30,437 nucleotides of DNA from CAYWGR01 sp964458015 (GTDB taxonomy: Bacteria; Planctomycetota; Planctomycetia; Pirellulales; Thermoguttaceae), in contig CAYWGR010000056.1 of NCBI GenBank assembly GCA_964458015.1, positions 1-30,437 on the forward strand, read 5' to 3'. The notes beneath the pieces are model-generated. The model was not told the origin of the DNA. It saw only the letters and a list, made by a program, of their open reading frames with translations, and did not search any database. This document shows positions 8,639 through 15,576 of the stretch, piece after piece (position 1 is the first letter of the stretch; each line of letters begins with the position of its first letter). The position numbers and the translations under genes are program-made.

Positions 8639-10207
8639 ATGCACACCCCCCGCCTTCAACGCGCGATTATTAGTGTTAGCGACAAACTGGGATTGGCCGA
8701 CTTTGCCCGCGGATTGGTCGCGGCCGGCGTCGAGCTTTACAGCACCGGCGGAACCCGCAAGCATCTTGAAAGCGAGGGGATCCCGGTTCGGGACGTTTCC
8801 GACTACACCGGATTTCCGGAAATGATGGACGGACGGCTCAAAACCTTGCATCCCAAGGTCCACGGCGGCATCCTTTGCCGACACGACAACCCGGAAGACA
8901 TGCAATCGCTGGCCAAGCACGGCATTCTGACCTTTGAGTTGGTGGTGGTGAACTTGTACCCCTTTGAGGCGACGGCTGCCCGCAAGGGCGTTACGCCCGA
9001 GGAAGTGATCGAGCAGATCGACATCGGCGGTCCGACGATGGTGCGTGCGGCATCAAAGAACCACGCTTTTACGACGATTGCCACGAGTGCGTCGCAATAC
9101 TCGGAGATTCTCGAAGCAGTAGCGACACATGGCGGAACGACGTTGGAAATGCGACGTCGGTTGGCGGGCGAGGCTTTCGCTCATACGGCTCGCTACGACC
9201 GGGCCATTGCGGAATTCTTCGCGGGCATGACCGCCGAGGGTCCATTCCCGGGCACAGTCACCACATCGCTGACGCGGAAGGCGGTGTTGCGGTACGGCGA
9301 GAATCCGCATCAGCAGGCGGCCGTGTATGCAAAGCCCGAGAGCACCGGCGCAAGCGTGGTTGCGGCGCGGCAACTCAACGGGAAAGAGCTTTCCTACAAC
9401 AATCTTCTCGACCTCGACAGCGCACTGGCGATTGTTCGTCAATTTTCCGATCCGGCGGCGGTTGTCCTCAAGCATAACAACCCCTGCGGGGCTGCCGTGG
9501 CCGACACGCTGGCGACTGCTTTGCAACGTGCCATGGACGGCGATCCGTTGAGCGCGTTTGGATCGGTACTTGGTCTGAACCGCACCGTCGATGCCGCATC
9601 GGCCGAGGTATTGGCCGCCCCGGGCCTGTTCGTCGAGGCCATCGTCGCCCCGCGTTTCGATCCGGCTGCCTTGGAAATTCTGACAACGAAGCCGAAATGG
9701 AAGGCCAACGTGCGATTGCTCGAAGTCGGCGACATGGCACGTGCACAACCGCAATGGGTGCTCCGCCATCTCCACGGCGGCGCGCTGATGCAAGAGGCCG
9801 ACGTGTTGGCCGACCCCGAGGACATCTGGAAAGTCGTGACCGAGAAGAAACCGACCGAACAGGAGATGAACGACCTTCGCTTCGCCTGGGAGATGGTGCG
9901 GCACGTGAAGAGCAACGCCATCGTACTTTGCAAGGATCGCATGTTGCTGGGCGCCGGCGCGGGCCAGATGAGCCGCGTCGACTCCACAGAAATCGCCATC
10001 AAAAAGGCGGGCGACCGGTCACGGGGCTCTTCGCTTGGTTCCGACGCCTTCTTCCCCTTCCCCGATTCGATCGAAAAGGCCGCCGCCGCCGGCGTGACGG
10101 CCGTCATTCAACCAGGCGGCTCGAAAAACGACGAAGCCTCGATCACCGCCTGCAACAAGTTCGGCATCGCGATGATTTTCACCGGCCGACGGCATTTCAA
10201 ACACTAA
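8639..10207 (+). CDS. purH: Bifunctional AICAR transformylase / IMP cyclohydrolase
   Basis: 522 residues, the usual length for PurH, which carries out the last two steps of de novo IMP synthesis: formylation of AICAR by 10-formyl-tetrahydrofolate, then ring closure. The N-terminal MGS-like cyclohydrolase domain starts AIISVSDKLGLADFARGL and contains DGRLKTLHPKVHGGIL (residues 64-79). The transformylase domain has RYGENPHQ (~218-225) and the catalytic Lys-His pair in LKHNNPCG (K278, H279), and ends FTGRRHFKH as is typical. AAAGG precedes the ATG by eight bases. It heads a tight plus-strand group with the zinc-ribbon protein (16-base gap) and trpC, so these are probably co-transcribed. Confidence 0.97.
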   Translation: MHTPRLQRAIISVSDKLGLADFARGLVAAGVELYSTGGTRKHLESEGIPVRDVSDYTGFPEMMDGRLKTLHPKVHGGILCRHDNPEDMQSLAKHGILTFELVVVNLYPFEATAARKGVTPEEVIEQIDIGGPTMVRAASKNHAFTTIATSASQYSEILEAVATHGGTTLEMRRRLAGEAFAHTARYDRAIAEFFAGMTAEGPFPGTVTTSLTRKAVLRYGENPHQQAAVYAKPESTGASVVAARQLNGKELSYNNLLDLDSALAIVRQFSDPAAVVLKHNNPCGAAVADTLATALQRAMDGDPLSAFGSVLGLNRTVDAASAEVLAAPGLFVEAIVAPRFDPAALEILTTKPKWKANVRLLEVGDMARAQPQWVLRHLHGGALMQEADVLADPEDIWKVVTEKKPTEQEMNDLRFAWEMVRHVKSNAIVLCKDRMLLGAGAGQMSRVDSTEIAIKKAGDRSRGSSLGSDAFFPFPDSIEKAAAAGVTAVIQPGGSKNDEASITACNKFGIAMIFTGRRHFKH

Positions 10208-10223
10208 GGATAAGAGCTTGGGG

Positions 10224-10889
10224 ATGAAGACCAAGACACTCGTTATCGCAATTATTCTGGCATGCATCGGCCTGTTTGCGGTTCTGATCGCCGCCTGCGC
10301 TGGAGTTTTTTTCCTGGCGTACAAGAACACGGATGTGGCTTTGTCACCAAAGATCGATGCACTATTTGCCGCAATCGACAACGACACTTTCAGCAAAACA
10401 TATTTAACGGAAACAACGCCTGAATTTAGAGAGGCAATCTCCAAAGAGAAATATGAGCAGATCGGCCTAGCGGTAAAAGCACGGCTAGGTTCGCTCCAGT
10501 CCAAGACGCTGATGCAATTTAATGCTAGTCAATTTAATGCCCATAGCTACATGGCGGTTAATTATTCCGCTTCGTTCCAAAAAGGCTCGGGTACGATTCG
10601 TGCACAGTTTAAGAGCGTTGATGGAGAATGGCGTCTTGTGAGCTTCTATGTAGATTCACCAGAGTTTCTAAAAGACATGGCCACGCAAAAATGTCCCTAT
10701 TGCGGTGCGCCAAACACAGCGACGGCACGATTCTGCTCCGATTGTGGTAAATCGATTGGAGAACATGACGCAAATAAGCCCCCAATGACCAACAGCGGGA
10801 TGAAAACTAACGATCCAACTTCCAGAGATGCCAATAAAAGCACATCCACACGGGGTCGGAAGCAATCCAATAAACACTTACCTGATTGA
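10224..10889 (+). CDS. Membrane-anchored protein with C-terminal zinc ribbon, function unknown
   Basis: 221 residues; ATG at 10224 chosen over a TTG two codons earlier. Residues ~5-30 form one membrane segment (VIAIILACIGLFAVLIAACA). Residues ~45-150 are a soluble domain with SPKIDALFAAIDNDTFSKTY... and ...VDGEWRLVSFYVDSPEF, which resembles small extracytoplasmic domains such as DUF4019 or NTF2-like folds. A four-cysteine zinc ribbon follows (C157-P-Y-C160 ... C171-S-D-C174), then a polar tail rich in Asn, Thr and Lys. The DNA is visibly more AT-rich than purH and trpC, between which it sits with gaps of 16 and 13 bases. No link to purine or tryptophan synthesis is evident; it may be a recent insertion. 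Confidence 0.75.
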   Translation: MKTKTLVIAIILACIGLFAVLIAACAGVFFLAYKNTDVALSPKIDALFAAIDNDTFSKTYLTETTPEFREAISKEKYEQIGLAVKARLGSLQSKTLMQFNASQFNAHSYMAVNYSASFQKGSGTIRAQFKSVDGEWRLVSFYVDSPEFLKDMATQKCPYCGAPNTATARFCSDCGKSIGEHDANKPPMTNSGMKTNDPTSRDANKSTSTRGRKQSNKHLPD

Positions 10890-10902
10890 ATCACGACAAT
10901 AG

Positions 10903-11685
10903 ATGCCTACCATCCTCGACAAAATCGTTGCGACAAAGCGGGAAGAAGTGGCACAAGCGAAAGCCGCCATGCCGGAGGAGTCACTGCGCAAACAGCTCGC
11001 GTATGTTCCGCCGGCGAAAGATTTTTTCGCCGCACTTTCGGCCGGGCCGCCGATTCGGCTGATCGCCGAGGTGAAAAAGGCGAGCCCCAGCAAAGGCGTG
11101 ATCCGCGAGGATTTCGATCCGGTGCGGATCGCCCGCACTTACGAGCAGCATGGGGCTTCGTGTATTAGCGTGCTGACCGACCGGCAGTTCTTTCAAGGCA
11201 GCCTTGGTTATCTTCAACAAATCCGCTCGGCGGTCAGTTTGCCGCTGTTACGCAAGGATTTTGTGATCGACACGTATCAAGTGTTCGAGGCCCGGGCCGC
11301 CGGAGCCGACGCGGTGTTGTTGATCGCCGAATGTCTCGATGATCCGCAGCTTGAACGGCTTTATCGAGCAATTCGCGAATTGGGCATGACCGCACTGGTG
11401 GAATTATACGAGCCGGAGAATCTTGCCCGGGTGCTGCGCATCGGAACGCGGCTGGTGGGGATCAACAATCGCGACCTGCACACTTTCCATACCGATTTGG
11501 AACACACGATGCGGATGCGGCAGCAAATCCCGCCGGATCGAATCGTTGTGGGCGAAAGCGGCATCCGAAACCGCGAGGACGTGAAACGATTGGAAGCGGC
11601 CGGCGTCCATGCCATGCTGGTAGGCGAAACGCTAATGGCCAATCCCGATATCGGCGCGGCGGTGGATGAACTGCTGGGCAGATGA
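10903..11685 (+). CDS. trpC: Indole-3-glycerol phosphate synthase
   Basis: 260 residues, a full-length single-domain TrpC (not fused to TrpF). It converts carboxyphenylamino-deoxyribulose phosphate to indole-3-glycerol phosphate in tryptophan synthesis. Barrel motifs are intact: LIAEVKKASPSKG (residues 54-65, with the catalytic Lys at 58), LLRKDFVIDTYQVFEARAAG (K118), VGINNRDLHTF, and the phosphate-binding VGESGIRNREDV and AMLVGETLM. No Shine-Dalgarno is visible before the ATG, consistent with translation following the upstream gene 13 bases away. No other trp gene is in the window. It converges with mutY, the stops being only 13 bases apart. Confidence 0.97.
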   Translation: MPTILDKIVATKREEVAQAKAAMPEESLRKQLAYVPPAKDFFAALSAGPPIRLIAEVKKASPSKGVIREDFDPVRIARTYEQHGASCISVLTDRQFFQGSLGYLQQIRSAVSLPLLRKDFVIDTYQVFEARAAGADAVLLIAECLDDPQLERLYRAIRELGMTALVELYEPENLARVLRIGTRLVGINNRDLHTFHTDLEHTMRMRQQIPPDRIVVGESGIRNREDVKRLEAAGVHAMLVGETLMANPDIGAAVDELLGR

Positions 11686-11698
11686 ATGGGAAAGTCTT

Positions 11699-12841
11699 TC
11701 AGTTTTCTTTTCTACGCCGAACCTTACGAGGCTTCTGCGCTATCTGCTTCTGAAGAATCTTGGCCAGTTTTCGGCCGGTGCTGTTCAACGGAAATTCTTC
11801 GAACTGCGACGGCGAAGTCCAGCGGATTTCAAGCTGCGTTTTTGTTTTCTTTTGCGAGACAAATTCCCCCTCAAAACATTCGAGTGTGATGCGGAATCGG
11901 GTGACGCCGTGGGCGAATGTCGTGATGCACACACCGGGCGAGATGGTTACGCCGGTCAGGGCTTGCACGTTTTCGATAAGTTCACGCGGATCAACGAGGC
12001 CGGGCCCGGCCGAAACGGAAAATCGGGGGAAATCCCAGAGACCGGCCCAGCGCCGGCCCTCGGGCCATCGCAATAACAAGACGCGGCCGTTGCGGCGAAC
12101 CACCACGGCTGCTTCACGCACCGACTCGAGCTCACGTTTTCCCTTGGGCAGCGGAATTTCGAGTTGCCGGCCCTGCTGATTCGCTCGGCAAAGCATGGCC
12201 AAGGGGCACGCCTCGCATTGCGGCGAACGAACCGTGCAGACCATGCTGCCTAGGTCCATAAGAGCTTGGTTAAATCGTCCACAATCACGTTGCGGCAATA
12301 CAGCTTCAGCCATTGCCCAAAGAATTCGCTGGCCTTCGGTCGATCGTGGATCGCCGGGATAGGCCAGCAGCCGCGCGAACAGCCGCAGCGTGTTGGCCTC
12401 TAGGATCGGCTCTTGGGCATCGAAAGCAATCGATAATATCGCGCCGGCCGTGTAGCGTCCGATGCCGGGCAAACGGCGAACGGCCTCCGGATCGCTGGGG
12501 AATCGGCCGCCATGCTCCGTTGCGATGATTTTCGCCGCTTGGTGCAGTTGTCGCGCACGGCGGTAATAACCCAATCCTTCCCACAAACGCAAAACTTCGT
12601 GTTCATCAGCCTTGGCGAGCGATTCCACGTTGGGCAATGCCTTCATGAATCGCTCGAAATACCCGATGACCGCGCCGACCTGCGTTTGTTGCAGCATGAT
12701 TTCGCTTAGCCACACGGCATACGGATCATGGGCGCCCCGCCAAGGCAGTTTGCGCGCGTGGAGGTCGTACCAAGCCATGAGCCTGCGGCGGAGCAATCGC
12801 CTCGATGCAGCGTCAGGGAGGATTTCGCGAAGGTCGGTCAT
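11699..12841 (-). CDS. mutY: Adenine DNA glycosylase (A/G-specific), Glu at the catalytic Asp position
   Basis: 380 residues from ATG at 12841 (MTDLREILPD); the frame is open further upstream, but that would overlap the radical SAM gene. MutY removes adenine mispaired with 8-oxoguanine. Seen: catalytic Glu47 in WLSEIMLQQTQV, the helix-hairpin-helix LPGIGRYTAGAI (124-135), an iron-sulfur loop C202-x6-C209-x2-C212-x5-C218, and a C-terminal NUDIX-like domain (~235-365) that normally reads 8-oxoG. Offsets to E. coli MutY are a constant +10 at Glu37 and the four cysteines, which puts E148 (ILEANT) at catalytic Asp138. That is a conservative change and may be a lineage feature. It follows the radical SAM gene by 7 bases. 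Confidence 0.95.
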   Translation of the reverse strand: MTDLREILPDAASRRLLRRRLMAWYDLHARKLPWRGAHDPYAVWLSEIMLQQTQVGAVIGYFERFMKALPNVESLAKADEHEVLRLWEGLGYYRRARQLHQAAKIIATEHGGRFPSDPEAVRRLPGIGRYTAGAILSIAFDAQEPILEANTLRLFARLLAYPGDPRSTEGQRILWAMAEAVLPQRDCGRFNQALMDLGSMVCTVRSPQCEACPLAMLCRANQQGRQLEIPLPKGKRELESVREAAVVVRRNGRVLLLRWPEGRRWAGLWDFPRFSVSAGPGLVDPRELIENVQALTGVTISPGVCITTFAHGVTRFRITLECFEGEFVSQKKTKTQLEIRWTSPSQFEEFPLNSTGRKLAKILQKQIAQKPRKVRRRKEN

Positions 12842-12848
12842 TGCGGCA

Positions 12849-13727
12849 CTAGAGAAACGCTTTCGTACAATTCGCACAGAGCGGGATTTCGTTTTGACTC
12901 GCAGTTCGATGCGCATTGCGCACTTTTTGGTAGAGCGGCCCGCTCCATACGTCGCGGATCGTGGTATGGCCGTCGATCCGGCCGAGGATTTGTTGGCCGT
13001 CGTAGTCGAGACAGCAGAGCGACACACGACCGTCGGCCAAGACGGTGAACGTTCTCCAAAGGCGCGAGCAAGGTTTACGCAACCGCTTTCGGATGACGGA
13101 TTGCCCGCCCCAATTGTGCAACTTTCCGAAGGAAAAACGATCGACCGTCCGCTCCAGTGATTGCATCGTGGCCTGCTTGTCGGTCGTACTGCAACAGGCC
13201 ACGTGGACCCGGAGCGGCGATTTCATCGCATTTCGGGTCTCGACCAAGTCAAGGATGTTTTGCACCACGACGTCAAATTTTAGGGGAGTGCGGATGCGTT
13301 CGAACTCTTCGCGACCGGCGCCGTCGAAACTCACTTTGATTTCATCCAAGCCCGCTTCGATCAATCGCCGAGCACGATCCTTGGTCAACAGCGAACCGTT
13401 GCAGAATATCTTGACGCGGCGGATACCTTTTTGTTTGGCATACGCAATGCGATCTTCCAGATGTTTATCGAGCAACGGCTCGCCGAAATTGTGCAGATGC
13501 ACTTCGCGGCAACCGGCCGCGGCACATTCGTCGATCAGCCGTGCATAGATTCCCTGATCCATCGTAACAACGGATCGCTGCATATCTCGGTGCGGACAAA
13601 TCGTGCAGCGGGCATTGCAGGCGTTCGTGGTTTCGAGCCGAACCACAGCCGGGAACCTTCCCTTGGCCGCATCGTAAATTCCGCTCAATGCTCCGCAAAA
13701 TACTTCCGACAACATGGATGATCCCAT
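12849..13727 (-). CDS. Radical SAM / SPASM-type enzyme of unknown substrate
   Basis: 292 residues. The radical SAM cluster motif C37-NAR-C41-TI-C44 lies in LETTNACNARCTICPHRDMQ, followed by HNFGEPLLD (the GGEP-like SAM-binding strand) and KVSFDGAGREEFERIRTP. The C-terminal part has further cysteines (PCSRLWRTFTVLADGRVSLCC ... IPLCANCTKAF), matching a SPASM-type auxiliary cluster domain. Such enzymes mature peptides or modify sugars and other small molecules; the substrate cannot be read here. The ATG at 13727 lies nine bases after the glycosyltransferase stop, and mutY follows after 7 bases, so the three genes are probably one transcript. The glycosyltransferase neighbour suggests a cell-envelope polysaccharide role, by inference only. 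Confidence 0.88.
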   Translation of the reverse strand: MGSSMLSEVFCGALSGIYDAAKGRFPAVVRLETTNACNARCTICPHRDMQRSVVTMDQGIYARLIDECAAAGCREVHLHNFGEPLLDKHLEDRIAYAKQKGIRRVKIFCNGSLLTKDRARRLIEAGLDEIKVSFDGAGREEFERIRTPLKFDVVVQNILDLVETRNAMKSPLRVHVACCSTTDKQATMQSLERTVDRFSFGKLHNWGGQSVIRKRLRKPCSRLWRTFTVLADGRVSLCCLDYDGQQILGRIDGHTTIRDVWSGPLYQKVRNAHRTASQNEIPLCANCTKAFL

Positions 13728-13736
13728 TTCTCAAAA

Positions 13737-14747
13737 TTATTGCAATAAAATTTTGTCACACGCTTCACAAACGTCGGCCACGGTGATAGCCTCCATGATT
13801 TCCGGCGGGGCCGTGCGGCGTCCGCGCGTGGAGCCCTCGAAACGAGCTTTTTGCAGGGCAATATGCCGCGCGCCATAGGGACCGTGAACTTCGCGCGGCC
13901 AAGGACCGTAGAGACCGACGCAGGGCGTATCGACCGCGGCGGCTAAGTGCAACGGGCCGGTATCCGAACTGATGAACAATTTCGCGCGGCGAACCAAGGA
14001 AGCCAACTCGACAAGCGAGGTCTTCGGCAGCAATCGAGCGCAGCCTTGCGAGCCGGCGACGATGCGTTCGCCGATTTCCTTTTCGGCAGCCCCCGCCCAA
14101 ACCACCATCGTAGGCAATTTCCATGCGTTGGCCAAATGAATGGCCACGACGGAAAATCGTTCGGCGGGCCAAAGCTTGGAGGGCCAACCCGCTCCGGCGT
14201 TGACGATGGCAAAGCCCGACGCAATCCCGGCCTCGCGCACGATCGCATCGGCAGCCTGACGATTGATCGGATCTTCAGGCACAAGAAATCGCGCGGTCGG
14301 GGAGGTGATTCCCAACGGACGCAGCAATTGCAAATTGCGTTCGACGATGTGCGGGCCGGGGGTATCGACGGTTTCCGTGTTGAACCATCGGCTCAATTCG
14401 CGCCCCCAGGGAACGCCGAAGCCAATGCGGCGCGGCGCGCCGGAAAGCCATGCGAGAATGGCCGCCTTGGTCAGACCTTGGGCTTCGACGGCCACATCGA
14501 AATGCAAATCTCGAAGCCGGCGGCGAAGTCGCAACACGCCCCCGGGCGATTTGAGCCAGCCGCGCGGCAGCATGATGAGCTGGTCGAGGGCCTTGTGTCC
14601 CTGCAACAATTGGCCTGCCCGTTCTTCGACCGCCCAGGCCAGAAAAGCATCGGGAAAGTGTGCGCGCAGCGCGCAGGCGATCGGCAAACTTTGGATGACG
14701 TCGCCGATGGCGCTGAGTCGGACAATAAGGATTCGCGGCTGTGGCAT
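13737..14747 (-). CDS. Glycosyltransferase family 9 (heptosyltransferase-like)
   Basis: 336 residues from ATG at 14747 (MPQPRILIVRLSAIGDVIQSLP). The N-terminal RLSAIGDVIQSLPIACALR and the C-terminal nucleotide-sugar binding region (NAGAGWPSKLWPAERF, then FISSDTGPLHLAAAVDTPCVGLYGPWP) are typical of the WaaC/RfaF GT9 family, which transfers ADP-heptose to the lipopolysaccharide inner core at the inner face of the cytoplasmic membrane. The closest fit looks like heptosyltransferase I, but donor and acceptor are not proven. It is the first gene of the minus-strand group with the radical SAM protein and mutY. A TATAAT box ends only six bases before the ATG, so the transcript may be leaderless. Confidence 0.9.
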   Translation of the reverse strand: MPQPRILIVRLSAIGDVIQSLPIACALRAHFPDAFLAWAVEERAGQLLQGHKALDQLIMLPRGWLKSPGGVLRLRRRLRDLHFDVAVEAQGLTKAAILAWLSGAPRRIGFGVPWGRELSRWFNTETVDTPGPHIVERNLQLLRPLGITSPTARFLVPEDPINRQAADAIVREAGIASGFAIVNAGAGWPSKLWPAERFSVVAIHLANAWKLPTMVVWAGAAEKEIGERIVAGSQGCARLLPKTSLVELASLVRRAKLFISSDTGPLHLAAAVDTPCVGLYGPWPREVHGPYGARHIALQKARFEGSTRGRRTAPPEIMEAITVADVCEACDKILLQ

Positions 14748-14753
14748 GGCGGC

Positions 14754-14783
14754 ATTATAGCGAACGGAGCAACGAATGCCCAA
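14754..14783 (-). promoter_or_regulatory. Promoter of the glycosyltransferase - radical SAM - mutY group
   Basis: On the minus strand a perfect -10 TATAAT (14759-14754) is preceded by a weak -35 TTGGGC (14783-14778, 18-base spacer; TGGGCA at 17 is the alternative). Only GCCGCC separates the -10 box from the ATG, so transcription would begin at or next to the start codon. Confidence 0.5.
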
Positions 14784-14873
14784 TAGGCGTTTTTGGCAGG
14801 GTGGACATTCCTTTCCATTGCCGGCATTGTCTGCCCCGTCTCCCCAGGGCGTGGACTTACGATTGGAACATGG

Positions 14874-14879
14874 TATAAT
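14874..14879 (+). promoter_or_regulatory. Likely -10 box of the PIN toxin-antitoxin pair
   Basis: TATAAT lies 33 bases before the antitoxin ATG. The -35 region is weak (TGGACT, 16-base spacer). GGAGAA at 14901-14906 is a good ribosome site for the antitoxin start. Confidence 0.45.
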
Positions 14880-14912
14880 CCTTATATTGGTGTGTTTTTC
14901 GGAGAATTCCCG

Positions 14913-15137
14913 ATGAAAACAGAAACATTAGGAACGGTAGTCGCCGGCATGTTAAAGCTGGACCAGAATCTCAATCTACCAGACCAAAGTCGCGTGCGAG
15001 TGGCCGTGGAACCGCTGGAAAGTTGGCAATCTCGGATGCGCGAGGGTTGGCAATCATGGAAGGCATTTTGCGAGGAGCATCCTGTCCATGCCGGCGGACG
15101 ACGATATTCGCGGGACGAACTTCATGAACGCCGTTGA
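14913..15137 (+). CDS. Small antitoxin-like protein upstream of PIN toxin
   Basis: 74 residues from ATG at 14913, chosen because GGAGAA lies six bases upstream; the frame is open further left without a better start. The N-terminus (MKTETLGTVVAGMLKLDQNLNLPDQSRVRVAVEPL) looks like a small beta-rich domain reminiscent of AbrB/DUF104-type antitoxins, and the C-terminus (SWQSRMREGWQSWKAFCEEH ... YSRDELHERR) is a charged helix of the kind that wraps a PIN toxin. It overlaps the toxin start by 14 bases. The antitoxin role rests on position, size and promoter rather than a firm family match. Confidence 0.7.
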   Translation: MKTETLGTVVAGMLKLDQNLNLPDQSRVRVAVEPLESWQSRMREGWQSWKAFCEEHPVHAGGRRYSRDELHERR

Positions 15138-15543
15138 CACGAACGTACTTGTCTATTTAGTTGATCGGGATGAGCCGAACAAACGCACCAAAGCGGTCGC
15201 ACTTCTCGACAGCCTTGTCCAGTCAGATACGGAAACCATATTGCCGTGGCAAGTAGCTGTTGAGTTTTTGTGTTGCATGAGGCGATGGGAACAGGAAGGG
15301 CGAATCGATCGCCGAGAGATATTGGGAAATCTGGCGCAACTGGAATCCATGTTCCGCTGTGTAATGCCTACGCCCGAAACCCTCCGTCAATCGCTTGATT
15401 TAGGTTCTCGCTATAGCCTATCTCACTGGGACAGCCTGCTGTTGGCGGCATGTATCGAGGCAGGCGTTCATACCCTGTATAGCGAAGATCTTTCATCGGG
15501 TGTGAAATATGATTCCGTGACCGTCGTCAACCCGTTCGCCTAG
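15124..15543 (+). CDS. PIN-domain ribonuclease toxin (VapC-like)
   Basis: 139 residues from ATG at 15124 (MNAVDTNVLVYLVDRDEP); an ATG 12 codons upstream (15088) is possible. The PIN acidic residues are present in order: Asp5 in VDTNVLVY, Glu in WQVAVEFL, Asp in SHWDSLLLAA, and Asp in YSEDLSSG. This is the metal site of VapC-type endoribonucleases, which cut tRNA or rRNA when released from their antitoxin. The protein ends in the family-typical VVNPF. The 14-base overlap with the upstream small gene indicates translational coupling. Confidence 0.88.
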   Translation: MNAVDTNVLVYLVDRDEPNKRTKAVALLDSLVQSDTETILPWQVAVEFLCCMRRWEQEGRIDRREILGNLAQLESMFRCVMPTPETLRQSLDLGSRYSLSHWDSLLLAACIEAGVHTLYSEDLSSGVKYDSVTVVNPFA

Positions 15544-15576
15544 AATCAACCCGCTATTCCAGCGAACATTTGTCTG

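Noticed and set aside
12842..13027. 62-codon N-terminal extension of mutY
   Set aside because: It lies wholly antiphase within the 3' end of the radical SAM gene; the family-typical start is the ATG at 12841.
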